From: Streptomyces venezuelae
Lineage (GTDB): Bacteria > Actinomycetota > Actinomycetes > Streptomycetales > Streptomycetaceae
Assembly (NCBI RefSeq): GCF_008642375.1
Contig: NZ_CP029194.1
Coordinates: 7,372,501-7,436,500 of the forward strand
Reading direction: 5' to 3'
DNA length: 64,000 nucleotides
Below are positions 33,279 to 41,785 of the stretch, piece by piece. Every line of letters begins with the position of its first letter. Position 1 is the stretch's first letter. The notes under the pieces are model-generated. The model had not been told where the DNA came from, made no database searches, and saw only the letters and a list, made by a program, of their open reading frames with translations. Both the position numbers and the translations under genes were made by a program.

Positions 33279-33852
33279 GCTTCTCCCTTCGCTCGGTCCT
33301 CGCCGGGATCTCCTGGACCGGAACTCCGAGGGAGGTCAGGAACTCTTCGAGGATTTCCGCGGGAAGCGCAGAGAGTCCTGTTTTTGAATACCCTTTGAGG
33401 TCCGCGTAGAGCTGGCCGTCGGGAAAGGCGTCGGGTTCCGACCTGATGATGTCGTCGGCGCAGCGGAGCGCCAGTGCGGTCTTGCCGACCCCGGGCGGTC
33501 CGTCGATCGAGACGACGGGGGTGCTTTGCGCCGTGCCGGCCTGGCGCAGAACGTCACGGATTCGCCGGCGCTCGACTCCCCGGCCGACGAAACCGGCCAG
33601 CGGCGGTGGCAGATGGGCCGGCCGTTGCGCGGACTTCACCGCGGCGAGTGCGATGAGCTTTCCGCCGGCTTCGAGTGCGTCGTCGCAGCGTCTGACCAGA
33701 CTGGCCGAAGGAGGGGCGCCGTGCCGGACCTTGCTCAGCCAGCTGGGGTGGTAGCTGATGAGATCGGCGAGGCGACGCCAGGACATGTGTCGCTGAGTCA
33801 GCAGACGCTGCAGTTCCTCGACGAACGGTGACGGCATGCCGCTTTTCTCCAC
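33274..33852 (-). pseudogene. N-terminal part (193 aa) of the interrupted XRE/NB-ARC/TPR regulator
   Basis: GTG at 33852 (an ATG at 33837 with GGAG is an alternative). Residues 10-75 form an XRE-like HTH (TQRHMSWRRLADLISYHPSW LS), then FVGRGVERRRIRDVL and Walker A GPPGVGKT at 118-125 and GQLYADLKGYS, the beginning of an NB-ARC ATPase. After the codon TAC at the junction the reading continues into the element and ends within 12 codons. The continuation of the domain is at 15628-17427. The intact protein of about 792 aa would be an ATP-dependent regulator of the AfsR-like NB-ARC/TPR class without a SARP domain. Confidence 0.92.
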
Positions 33853-34439
33853 GACGACTGCCCCCTTTCCCTGGAATGATGGTCTCGGTCGACGGGATAC
33901 CGAATCAAACGGAAATCGCGAGCGTCACGGACGGTGAAATGCCCGGCAGTCTCATGGGTGATAGGCAGAGGGCCAGGAAGGGGCCAAGCGGTTTTCCTTC
34001 AAGGGCGATCCGATGTCAAGAGGGCCTCAATTCCCGACCGAGTCACAGGTGCAAGTGCTGCTGTCTCTTACCAGGCTCTCACCGTGGCCTGCACCAATGG
34101 AAGACACTGGCTTATTCACACCAGTTCACCCGTGGGAAGTGGCTCAGATGTTGCCCTTCCCCGACAGGGCCGCCCCGCGCGGACGGCGTCGGCGTCGGAG
34201 GGCTGCGCCGGACGGCCGGTGCTTCGCTGACCTGGGAAGGCGCGGAGGAAGCGGAACGCTGCCGGTGCGAGCGCCGCATGTGCGACCTGGCGGATATAAC
34301 GGGGTAATACGTATGACATGGCCGAAACGGCCAGCCCCGTCATCGGTGGATCCCGGCTCCCGGAGCAGCGCGGACGCTCCCCGGCGCCTCCTGGCCGAGG
34401 AGGACCAGGACCGGCTGAATGAATGGATAGCCTGGGGAA
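33853..34439. other. Gene-free region upstream of the interrupted regulator and the HipA-like gene
   Basis: About 590 bp between divergent genes. No ORF with convincing codon bias, no tRNA and no strong hairpin were seen. TATAAC near 34293 may be a -10 element for the HipA-like gene, without a clear -35. Confidence 0.3.
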
Positions 34440-35285
34440 ATGCTTACAGAAGTGACAGCGACCCGCTATGTCACCCCCTTGCGTGAGGGCGGCTCGCTTC
34501 CCGGGATCGTCGAGGCCGACGACCTCGGCACCTACGTCATGAAGTTCACGGGCGCGGGCCAGGGCCGCAAGACCCTCGTCGCCGAGGTCGTCTGCGGACA
34601 GCTCGCGCGCAGGCTCGGGCTCCGCGTGCCCGAGCTCGTCACCATCCAGCTCGACCCGGTCATCGGTCTCTCCGAGCCCGACCAGGAGGTGCAGGAGCTG
34701 CTCAAGGCGAGCGGCGGGCTCAACCTGGGCATGGACTTCCTCCCCGGCTCGCTGGGCTTCGACCCGCTGGCGTACGAGGTCGACCCCAAGGAGGCCGGCA
34801 AGGTCGTCTGGTTCGACGCCGTGATCAACAACGTGGACCGGTCCTGGCGGAACCCGAACATGCTGGTGTGGCACGGCGACCTGTGGCTCATCGACCACGG
34901 CGCCACGATGATCTGGCACCACAACTGGCCGGGCGCGCAGGCCTCCGCGGCCAAGCCGTACGACGCCTCCGACCACGCGCTCGCGCCCTTCGCGCCGGAC
35001 GTCGCCGCCGCGGCCGCCGAACTCGCGCCGCTCGTCACCCGCGAGCTGCTCGAAGAGGTCGCCGCAGACGTACCCGACGAGTGGCTCGTCGACGAGCCCG
35101 GGTTCTCCCGCACCGACGAGGTGCGCGCGGCCTACGTCGACGCGCTCCTGCCCCGCGCCGCCACCATCCACGAGCGGATCACGCTCGGCCCCCGTACCGA
35201 GAACCGGCCCCAGCAGCCGCCCGGCTGGCTGGCCGAGCGCCTCGCGCCCCGGACGCACTCCACCGAGAAGGACAGCACCACGTGA
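34440..35285 (+). CDS. HipA-like kinase-fold protein
   Basis: 281 aa. Features of the HipA-type kinase fold: GTYVMKFTGAGQGRKTLVAE near residue 30 (nucleotide-binding Lys), the catalytic-loop-like FDAVINNVDRSWRNPNML near 125-142 and the metal-binding LWLIDHGATM near 150. The N-terminal HipB-binding part of toxin HipA is missing, and there is no antitoxin gene. Start ATG 34440 is weakly supported; GTG 34452 is an alternative. It is coupled to the DUF3037 gene by GTGA. The HipA-like/DUF3037 pair is conserved in many genomes, function unknown. Confidence 0.8.
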   Translation: MLTEVTATRYVTPLREGGSLPGIVEADDLGTYVMKFTGAGQGRKTLVAEVVCGQLARRLGLRVPELVTIQLDPVIGLSEPDQEVQELLKASGGLNLGMDFLPGSLGFDPLAYEVDPKEAGKVVWFDAVINNVDRSWRNPNMLVWHGDLWLIDHGATMIWHHNWPGAQASAAKPYDASDHALAPFAPDVAAAAAELAPLVTRELLEEVAADVPDEWLVDEPGFSRTDEVRAAYVDALLPRAATIHERITLGPRTENRPQQPPGWLAERLAPRTHSTEKDSTT

Positions 35286-35665
35286 CCCAGCGCGATGTGT
35301 TCGAGTACGCGCTGCTGCGCGTGGTGCCGCGGGTCGAGCGCGGCGAGTGCTTCAACGCGGGCGTGGTCGTCTACTGCCGCGCCCGGTCCTACGTGGCCGC
35401 CCGCACCCATCTGGACGAGGCCAAACTGGCGGTCCTCGACCCGGCGGCGGACGTCATGGGCGTCCGGGCCGCACTGCGCGCCGTCGAGGGGGTCTGCCTG
35501 GGCGGCGACGACGCCGGGCAGGCCGCGCGCGACGACGCGGGCCGGCGCTTCCGCTGGCTGATCGCGCCGCGTTCCACGGTCGTGCAGCCGGGCCCCGTGC
35601 ACACGGGTCTCACCGCCGACCCGGAGGCCGAGGTGGAGCGCCTCCTCGATCTGCTGGTGCGCTGA
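35282..35665 (+). CDS. DUF3037 protein
   Basis: 127 aa, GTG start at 35282 overlapping the preceding stop (GTGA). Begins with DVFEYALLRVVPRVERGECF and NAGVVVYCRARSYVAAR, the conserved N-terminal pattern of DUF3037, and ends in a helical tail AEVERLLDLLVR. It is almost always found after a HipA-like kinase gene. Its role is unknown; the partnership suggests a substrate or regulator of the kinase. Confidence 0.85.
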   Translation: MTQRDVFEYALLRVVPRVERGECFNAGVVVYCRARSYVAARTHLDEAKLAVLDPAADVMGVRAALRAVEGVCLGGDDAGQAARDDAGRRFRWLIAPRSTVVQPGPVHTGLTADPEAEVERLLDLLVR

Positions 35666-35714
35666 GCCCGCGGCGCGGGCGTGCGTCGCCGTTTCACCAC
35701 AGGGCGTGACCTGG

Positions 35715-35745
35715 GGCACCCGGTGGGCCGTTGACACCGGGTGCC
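35715..35745. terminator. Hairpin after the HipA-like/DUF3037 pair
   Basis: 11-bp perfect arms GGCACCCGGTG (35715-35725) and CACCGGGTGCC (35735-35745); 9-nt loop. The right arm overlaps the -35 box of the next promoter. Confidence 0.6.
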
Positions 35746-35759
35746 ATCGCTTCTAGCGT
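35731..35759 (+). promoter_or_regulatory. Vegetative-type promoter for the SDR genes
   Basis: TTGACA (35731-35736), 17-bp spacer, TAGCGT (35754-35759), close to the Streptomyces HrdB consensus TTGACN-N17-TAGNNT. It precedes the SDR ATG by about 105 bp. Confidence 0.7.
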
Positions 35760-35865
35760 CTCGTTCTGCGGACGATACTAAGCGGTCGCTCATGTGCGGG
35801 ACGCCTGAGCGGCGCGCTCGGTCCGTCCGCGATCAGGGACGATCCAAGGGCGAGGAGAACCAAGC

Positions 35866-36627
35866 ATGTCCACCACCGAGCAGCGCGTAGCCGTCGTCAC
35901 GGGTGCCGCACGAGGCATCGGCGCCGCCACCGCGCTCCGCCTCGCGGCCGAGGGCCGCGCCGTCGCCGTACTCGACCTCGACGAGGCGGCCTGCAAGGAC
36001 ACCGTCGAGAAGATCACCGCCGCGGGCGGCACCGCCCTCGCGGTCGGCTGCGACGTCTCCGACGGCGCCCAGGTGGAGGCCGCCGTCGCGCGGATCGCCG
36101 CCGAGCTCGGCGCGCCGACGATCCTCGTCAACAACGCCGGCGTGCTCCGCGACAACCTGCTCTTCAAGATGTCCGAGTCCGACTGGGACCTCGTCATGAA
36201 CGTGCACCTCAAGGGTGCCTTCCTGATGTCGAAGGCCTGTCAGAAGCACATGGTGGACGCGGGCTTCGGCCGGATCGTCTCGCTCTCCTCCTCCTCGGCG
36301 CTCGGCAACCGCGGCCAGGCCAACTACTCGGCCGTCAAGGCCGGTCTGCAGGGCCTCACCAAGACGCTCGCCAAGGAGCTCGGCAAGTTCGGCATCACCG
36401 CCAACGCCGTCGCCCCCGGCTTCATCGTCACCGAGATGACCGCGCAGACCGCCGAGCGCGTCGGCATGGGATTCGAGGACTTCCAGGCCGCCGCCGCCTC
36501 CATGATCCCGGTCCAGCGGGTCGGCCGCCCCGAGGACGTCGCGAACGCGATCGCCTTCTTCACCGGCGACGACGCCGGCTTCGTCTCCGGCCAGGTCATG
36601 TACGTGGCCGGCGGCCCCCTCAACTGA
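35866..36627 (+). CDS. Short-chain dehydrogenase, FabG-type 3-oxoacyl-ACP reductase
   Basis: 253 aa. Classical SDR motifs: TGAARGIG (cofactor, residues 12-19), NNAG near 88, catalytic Ser in SLSSSSA and YSAVK (Tyr/Lys near 156-160). Length and C-terminus (GQVMYVAGGPLN) fit FabG-like reductases using NAD(P)H. GAGGAG lies 9 nt upstream of the ATG, and a strong promoter precedes it. It is followed 29 bp later by another SDR, probably one operon. Substrate not determinable; it is not necessarily the essential fatty-acid FabG. Confidence 0.9.
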   Translation: MSTTEQRVAVVTGAARGIGAATALRLAAEGRAVAVLDLDEAACKDTVEKITAAGGTALAVGCDVSDGAQVEAAVARIAAELGAPTILVNNAGVLRDNLLFKMSESDWDLVMNVHLKGAFLMSKACQKHMVDAGFGRIVSLSSSSALGNRGQANYSAVKAGLQGLTKTLAKELGKFGITANAVAPGFIVTEMTAQTAERVGMGFEDFQAAAASMIPVQRVGRPEDVANAIAFFTGDDAGFVSGQVMYVAGGPLN

Positions 36628-36656
36628 CCTACCGGACGCAAGGAGAGGAGGCGGTC

Positions 36657-37424
36657 ATGACCGCGAACGAACAGCCGGAGCTCTCCGGCAAGGTCGCACT
36701 CGTCACCGGCGCGAGCCGGGGCATCGGCTACGGCATCGCCGAGGCGCTCGTCGCCCGCGGCGACCGGGTCGTCATCACCGGGCGCGGCGAGGAGGCCCTC
36801 AAGGAGGCCGTCGACCGGCTCGGCGCGGACCGGGTCATCGGCGTCCCCGGCAAGGCCCACGACCTGGCCCACCAGGCCGCGGCCGTCGAGGCGGCCATGG
36901 ACGGGTTCGGCCGACTGGACTTCCTGGTCAACAACGCCGGCACGAATCCGGTCTTCGGTCCCATCGCCGATCTGGACCTCGGAGTGGCCCGCAAGGTCTT
37001 CGAGACCAATGTGATCTCCGCGCTCGGTTTCGCCCAGCGGAGCTGGCACGCCTGGCAGAAGGATCACGGCGGTGCGATCGTGAACATCGCCTCGATCGCC
37101 GGCGTGTCCGCCTCTCCTTTCATCGGCGCGTACGGCATGAGCAAAGCCGCGATGGTGAATCTGACCCTTCAGCTCGCCCATGAATTCGCGCCACTCGTGA
37201 GGGTCAACGCCATCGCCCCCGCCGTCGTGAAGACGAAGTTCGCGCAGGCGCTGTACGAGGGCCGTGAGGCGGAGGCGGCCGCCGCCTACCCGCTCGGCCG
37301 GCTCGGCGTCCCCTCGGACATCGGAGGCGCCGCCGCCTTCCTGACCTCCTCGCAGTCGGAGTGGATCACCGGCCAGACCCTCGTCGTCGACGGTGGGATT
37401 TTCCTGAACGCCGGAGTCGGCTGA
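36657..37424 (+). CDS. Short-chain dehydrogenase/reductase
   Basis: 255 aa. TGASRGIG at 17-24, NNAG near 92, Ser in NIASIAGVSAS and YGMSKAA for the catalytic Tyr/Lys. ATG preceded by AGGAGAGGAGG. Second gene of a two-gene operon with the FabG-type protein; the pair could act in sequence on acyl or alcohol substrates. A hairpin follows at 37433-37458. Confidence 0.9.
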   Translation: MTANEQPELSGKVALVTGASRGIGYGIAEALVARGDRVVITGRGEEALKEAVDRLGADRVIGVPGKAHDLAHQAAAVEAAMDGFGRLDFLVNNAGTNPVFGPIADLDLGVARKVFETNVISALGFAQRSWHAWQKDHGGAIVNIASIAGVSASPFIGAYGMSKAAMVNLTLQLAHEFAPLVRVNAIAPAVVKTKFAQALYEGREAEAAAAYPLGRLGVPSDIGGAAAFLTSSQSEWITGQTLVVDGGIFLNAGVG

Positions 37425-37432
37425 CCGATAAT

Positions 37433-37458
37433 CGGACACTTTCCGGATTTCGTGTCCG
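37433..37458 (+). terminator. Hairpin after the SDR pair
   Basis: Arms CGGACAC (37433-37439) and GTGTCCG (37452-37458), 12-nt loop, 9 bp after the stop codon. Confidence 0.5.
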
Positions 37459-37493
37459 GATTGGACCCGGTTATACGTCGAATGACGCAAGTG

Positions 37494-37539
37494 CCCCGTC
37501 AGACTCGAAGATTGACCTGACGGGGTGCTGCGGTATCGT
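37494..37539 (+). promoter_or_regulatory. Promoter of the substrate-binding lipoprotein gene, overlapping a hairpin
   Basis: TTGACC (37512-37517), 16-bp spacer, TATCGT (37534-37539), about 34 bp before the GTG start. CCCCGTCAG (37494-37502) and CTGACGGGG (37517-37525) form an inverted repeat across the -35 box, a candidate operator. Confidence 0.55.
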
Positions 37540-37572
37540 CGGCCGACCCGTGGCTGAACGAGGAGCGTGCAC

Positions 37573-39150
37573 GTGTTCAACCGGACCAGTCTGCAGGCCG
37601 CTGCAGCCCTTGCGTCCATATCCCTGGTGTCCGGATGCGGTGTATTTTCGGACAGTGAATCCGCCGGGGAGCAGAGAATCGTCATCGGTACGACGAGTTC
37701 TCCCACCACGCTCGATCCGGCCGCGGCCTGGGACAATTCCTGGGAGCTCTTCCGGAACGTGTTCCAGACCCTGGTGAGCTTCCCGACCGGCAGTACGGCG
37801 CCCCAGTCGGACGCCGCCGACTGCAAGTTCACCGACACGTCGAGCCGGGTCTTCGAGTGCAAGCTCCTGGAGGGCCTGAAGTTCTCGAACGGTCACAATC
37901 TGGACGCCGAGGCCGTGCGGTACTCGATCGAGCGCATCCGCACGATCAACCACAAGGGCGGTCCCAACGGGATGCTCGGCTCGCTCGGCAAGATCGAGAC
38001 CGTGGGCGACCGCACGATCGTCTTCCGCCTGAACAAGCCGGACGCCACCTTCCCCTTCGTCCTCGCGACCCCCGCGATGTCGCTCGTGGACCCCGCCGAG
38101 TACCCGGCGGACAAGCTCCGCACGGACGGCAAGCTCGTCGGCTCCGGCCCGTACGTCCTCGACTCGTACGACGAGCGCAAGACGGCCGAGCTGACCAAGA
38201 ACCAGAGCTACAAGGGCTTCGCCGCCCGCAAGAACGGCGGCGTGACGATCAAGTACTTCGACCGGTCCGACGACATGGTCGCCGCGCTCCGGAAGGACGA
38301 GATCGACGCCACCTACCGCGGCCTCACCGCCGAGGAGGTCGTCGCCCTCCAGGAGGACAAGCCGGAGAACAAGGGTCTCCAGCTCGTCGAGTCGACCGGC
38401 GCCGACATCCGCTACCTGGTCTTCAACACCCAGGACCCGACGGTCGCCAAGCTCCCCGTCCGCAAGGCCATCGCCCAGCTCGTCGACCGTGACGAACTGG
38501 TCAACAAGGTCTACCAGGGCACGGCCGAGCCCCTGTACTCCATGGTGCCCAAGGGCATCGGTGCTCACACCACCAAGTTCTTCGACCGCTTCGGCACGCC
38601 GAGCGTCAAGAAGGCCAAGAAGATCCTCCGCGACGCGGGCATCGACGAGCCGGTCGAGCTGACCTTCTGGTACACCACGGACCGGTACGGCTCCTCGACG
38701 GCCGCCGAGTTCGCGGAGCTCAAGCGGCAGCTGGACTCGTCCGGGCTCTTCACCGTCACGCTGAACGGCAAGCCCTGGAAGGAGTTCCAGGCGGGCTACC
38801 AGAAGGGCGAGTACCCGGTCTTCGGGCGTGGCTGGTTCCCCGACTTCCCGGACCCGGACAACTTCGTGGCGCCGTTCATCGGCGAGGAGAACGTCCTCGG
38901 TACGCCGTACGTGAGCCCCAGGATCACCGGCGAGCTCCTCCCGAAGTCCCGCCGCGAGAGCGACCGCGGGACCGTCGCGGACGAGTTCGTCGAGGCCCAG
39001 GAGATCATGGTCCAGGACGTCCGGCTGCTCCCCCTGTGGCAGGGCAAGCTGTACATCGCGGCCGGCGAGGACATCGGAGGCGGTGAGCGCGCGCTCGACC
39101 CGCAGACGGTCATGCAGCTGTGGGAGCTGCACCGCCGGGCCAGCTGGTAG
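37573..39150 (+). CDS. ABC-transporter substrate-binding lipoprotein, peptide/solute family 5
   Basis: 525 aa. GTG at 37573 with AGGAG 7 nt upstream (a GTG at 37567 is too close). A lipoprotein signal peptide ends in LVSGC at about residues 17-21. The mature part follows family 5 binding proteins (DppA/OppA): GTTSSPTTLDPAAAWDN, the signature GLKFSNGHNLDAEAVRYSIE, and GSGPYVLDSYDERKTAELTK. It should bind oligopeptides or a related solute outside the membrane. No permease or ATPase genes lie nearby, so it works with a distant transporter or as a sensor/lipoprotein. Ends at a strong terminator. Confidence 0.93.
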   Translation: MFNRTSLQAAAALASISLVSGCGVFSDSESAGEQRIVIGTTSSPTTLDPAAAWDNSWELFRNVFQTLVSFPTGSTAPQSDAADCKFTDTSSRVFECKLLEGLKFSNGHNLDAEAVRYSIERIRTINHKGGPNGMLGSLGKIETVGDRTIVFRLNKPDATFPFVLATPAMSLVDPAEYPADKLRTDGKLVGSGPYVLDSYDERKTAELTKNQSYKGFAARKNGGVTIKYFDRSDDMVAALRKDEIDATYRGLTAEEVVALQEDKPENKGLQLVESTGADIRYLVFNTQDPTVAKLPVRKAIAQLVDRDELVNKVYQGTAEPLYSMVPKGIGAHTTKFFDRFGTPSVKKAKKILRDAGIDEPVELTFWYTTDRYGSSTAAEFAELKRQLDSSGLFTVTLNGKPWKEFQAGYQKGEYPVFGRGWFPDFPDPDNFVAPFIGEENVLGTPYVSPRITGELLPKSRRESDRGTVADEFVEAQEIMVQDVRLLPLWQGKLYIAAGEDIGGGERALDPQTVMQLWELHRRASW

Positions 39151-39214
39151 AACGCGGACGGCCGCACGACCGGCAGGTCGGACGGGCCGGAGGATCATGA
39201 GGTCAGCAGACCTG

Positions 39215-39241
39215 CCGGGGGCCACTGTCAGTGGCCCCCGG
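39215..39241 (+). terminator. Strong hairpin terminator
   Basis: 13-bp perfect arms CCGGGGGCCACTG (39215-39227) and complement (39229-39241) around one base (working loop 3 or more), with flanking CCT/AGG pairing and a TTTTCC tail. Confidence 0.85.
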
Positions 39242-39287
39242 TAGGTTTTCCGCCGTAGACAGGAACGTCCACCGGAGGTTGTTGACC

Positions 39288-39971
39288 GTGACCGACACCA
39301 GCATGCTGCCCGAGTCCTGGCGGGGTGTTCTCGGCGAGGAGCTGCAGAAGCCGTACTTCGCCCGGCTCACCGAGTTCGTCGAGGAGGAGCGCGCGAAGGG
39401 ACCGGTCTTCCCGCCGAAGGACGAGGTCTTCGCCGCCCTCGATGCCACCCCGTACGACAAGGTGAAGGTCCTGATCCTCGGTCAGGACCCGTACCACGGC
39501 GAGGGGCAGGGACACGGTCTCTGCTTCTCGGTCCGCCCCGGCGTGAAGACCCCGCCGTCCCTGCGGAACATCTACAAGGAGATGCAGGCCGAGCTCGGCC
39601 ACCCGATCCCGGACAACGGCTATCTGATGCCGTGGGCCGAGCAGGGCGTCCTGCTGCTCAACGCCGTGCTGACGGTCCGCTCCGGCGAGGCGAACTCGCA
39701 CAAGGGCAAGGGCTGGGAGAAGTTCACCGACGCCGTGATCACCGCCGTCGCCTCGCGCCCCGACCCCGCCGTCTTCGTCCTGTGGGGCAACTACGCCCAG
39801 AAGAAGCTGCCGCTCATCGACGAGGAGCGGCACGTGGTGGTGAAGGGCGCCCACCCCTCGCCGCTCTCCGCGAAGAAGTTCTTCGGATCGCAGCCCTTCA
39901 CCCAGATCGACGCGGCCGTCGCGGCCCAGGGACACGAGCCGATCGACTGGCGCGTGCCGGACCTCGGCTGA
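39288..39971 (+). CDS. ung: Uracil-DNA glycosylase, family 1
   Basis: 227 aa, the normal length of actinobacterial Ung. Catalytic motif GQDPYH at residues 65-70 (Asp67 activates water), uracil-pocket and the second motif AHPSPLSAKKFFG with the catalytic His. GTG at 39288 chosen for GGAGG 9 nt upstream; TTG at 39282 is too near. It removes uracil from DNA in base-excision repair in the cytoplasm. Single gene after a strong terminator. Confidence 0.97.
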   Translation: MTDTSMLPESWRGVLGEELQKPYFARLTEFVEEERAKGPVFPPKDEVFAALDATPYDKVKVLILGQDPYHGEGQGHGLCFSVRPGVKTPPSLRNIYKEMQAELGHPIPDNGYLMPWAEQGVLLLNAVLTVRSGEANSHKGKGWEKFTDAVITAVASRPDPAVFVLWGNYAQKKLPLIDEERHVVVKGAHPSPLSAKKFFGSQPFTQIDAAVAAQGHEPIDWRVPDLG

Positions 39972-40041
39972 GCCTCGGCCGGATCGGGGCCGGGTGCGGC
40001 TAGCGTCGGCTCTCCCATTGGGTGATCGGGCGGAGGTCGGC

Positions 40042-40515
40042 GTGACCGAGCAGCAGCAGGCGGCGGACGACGGGGTCATGACCAGGATCGGGCAGGCCAT
40101 GATGCTGCTGCACGGCGGCGACCGGGAGGAGGCCCGTAACCGCTTCGGGGTGCTGTGGCAGCAGATCGGCCCCGACGGGGACCCGCTGCACCGCTGTACC
40201 CTCGCCCACTACATGGCCGACGCCCAGGACGATCCCGACACCGAGCTGGCCTGGGACCTGCGGGCCCTGAGCGCGGCCGAGGGGCTCGCGGAGGAGCGGC
40301 TCGCCGCGCACGACTCGGCCGTGGCGCTGCGCGCGCTGTACCCGTCGCTCCACCTCAACCTCGCCGCCGACTACGTCAAGCTCCAGCAGCCGGACGCCGC
40401 GCGGGTCCATCTGGACCGGGCCCGCGCGGCGTCCGACACGCTCGACGACGACGGTTACGGGAACGGGGTCCGGGCCGCGATCGAGCGCCTGGAGCTGCGG
40501 CTCAGGGCCATGTGA
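40042..40515 (+). CDS. TPR-like helical protein, unknown function
   Basis: 157 aa from a GTG at 40042 with GGAGG 5 nt upstream. Helical repeats with the TPR spacing can be seen: AMMLLHGGDREEARNRFGVL, YPSLHLNLAADYVKLQQPDA and ARVHLDRARAASDTL. It is widespread in Streptomyces as a short hypothetical protein. It is convergent with the lipoprotein gene. No enzymatic motif. Confidence 0.8.
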   Translation: MTEQQQAADDGVMTRIGQAMMLLHGGDREEARNRFGVLWQQIGPDGDPLHRCTLAHYMADAQDDPDTELAWDLRALSAAEGLAEERLAAHDSAVALRALYPSLHLNLAADYVKLQQPDAARVHLDRARAASDTLDDDGYGNGVRAAIERLELRLRAM

Positions 40516-40546
40516 CGGGGAGCGGCGAGGCACACGGGGCGGCCGC

Positions 40547-41065
40547 TCACCGGCCGTACGCGCCGTGGCAGATCCTGGCCTGCTCGCTGCGGTGGTCCCA
40601 TCCTCCGTACCGCTCGCCCAGATCGCAGACGTCCGCCCGGGAGCGCGGCGGTTCCTTCGGCAGGTCCGCCAGTCCCGGCAGGTCCGGTACGGCGGGCCGG
40701 GGCGCCGGCCGCGGAACCTCGCGGTGCCACGGTGTTGCCGCGGGGCGTGGCGCCGGCGGTTGCGGCGTGGCCGCCGTTCGCCGGTGCCGCTCGGATACGG
40801 GCGCGGGTGCGGGTGTCGCGCGGGAGGCGGCGGACGGCGGGGGAGCGGCGGAGGGCGGGGGAGCGGGGAGCGCCGCTTCGAGGGCCTCGCGGGCCGGTCC
40901 CTCGACGATCTGCGGCGCCACTTCCTGGGCGGGGAGGACGGAGCTCTCCGCGGCGGGCGCGGGGGAGGGCGCCGCCGGTGGCGGCGCGTCCACCGAGGCG
41001 CAGCCCGCCAGGGCGGCGACCGCCGCCCCGACCAGGATCTTCGCTGTGGTTCGGGTTCCATGCAC
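40547..41065 (-). CDS. Proline/alanine-rich lipoprotein
   Basis: 172 aa; GTG start. A lipoprotein signal ends in ALAGC near residue 22. Residues 25-135 are a Pro/Ala-rich spacer. The C-terminal 35 residues carry two Cys (ADVCDLGERYGGWDHRSEQA, RICHGAYGR) that may form a disulfide. It would be a surface lipoprotein of unknown role, processed after transfer of acyl chains by enzymes such as Lnt (encoded at 44669-46276). Confidence 0.82.
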   Translation of the reverse strand: MHGTRTTAKILVGAAVAALAGCASVDAPPPAAPSPAPAAESSVLPAQEVAPQIVEGPAREALEAALPAPPPSAAPPPSAASRATPAPAPVSERHRRTAATPQPPAPRPAATPWHREVPRPAPRPAVPDLPGLADLPKEPPRSRADVCDLGERYGGWDHRSEQARICHGAYGR

Positions 41066-41167
41066 CGCGCCACTCTGCTGGTCCGGCGGCGATCTTCGCG
41101 CCCCTACCGGCGGGGAATGCCCCGCACGGGTGAGGTGCCACGGGACCCTTGACCCGCGGGACGGTCC

Positions 41168-41704
41168 TCAGTCGCCGGTGGCGCCGTCGATCCGCTCCCG
41201 GATCAGGTCCGCGTGGCCGTTGTGGCGGGCGTACTCCTCGATCATGTGCAGGTAGATCCAGCGGAGGTTGAAGGTCCTCCCGGTGCGGTGCTTGCCCACG
41301 CCGAGGTCGTCGAGGCCGTGCGGGGCGGCCACGGCGCGCGCGTGGTCGATCTCGGCCTGCCAGGTGGCGTAGGCCTCCTCGAAGGTGTCCTCGTCGGTGA
41401 CGTGGATGTCCCGGTCCATGTCCTCCTCGGTGGAGTAGATCCAGCCCAGGTCCTCGCCGGTCAGCACACGGCGGAACCAGCCGCGCTCGACCTCGGCCAT
41501 GTGCCGGACGAGACCCAGCAGGTTGAGGTCGGACGGCGGGGCGGAGAGGGTGCGCAGCTGGGCCTCGTCGAGCCCCTCGCACTTCATCGCGAGGGTCGCG
41601 CGGTGGAAGTCGAGCCACTGCTCCAGCGCCTCGCGCTCGCCCGAGGTGGTGGACGGGTCGACGCGGGGGACGGTTTCGATGCGTTCGGTGGTCATGAGCG
41701 GCAT
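41168..41704 (-). CDS. DinB-like (DUF664) metal-binding four-helix protein
   Basis: 178 aa (or 175 from the ATG at 41695). The pattern LLGLVRHMAEVERGWFRRVL with the first His, and LRWIYLHMIEEYARHNGHADL with two more His, gives the three-His metal site of the DinB/YfiT fold. Actinobacterial members include mycothiol-dependent transferases; this one has the typical C-terminal signature ARHNGHADLIRE. Substrate unknown. Confidence 0.88.
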   Translation of the reverse strand: MPLMTTERIETVPRVDPSTTSGEREALEQWLDFHRATLAMKCEGLDEAQLRTLSAPPSDLNLLGLVRHMAEVERGWFRRVLTGEDLGWIYSTEEDMDRDIHVTDEDTFEEAYATWQAEIDHARAVAAPHGLDDLGVGKHRTGRTFNLRWIYLHMIEEYARHNGHADLIRERIDGATGD

Positions 41705-41785
41705 CGTCCCTCAAGATCGCCCGGCCTCGCCAGTGCTTTCGGATTCCGTGTGCCGCGTCCACGGAACCCACGGACAACCCTGGGC

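Noticed and set aside
34313..34486. 57-codon plus-strand ORF before the HipA-like gene
   Set aside because: No ribosome site, overlaps the HipA-like gene by 47 bp in another frame and has no conserved feature; kept out as a gene.
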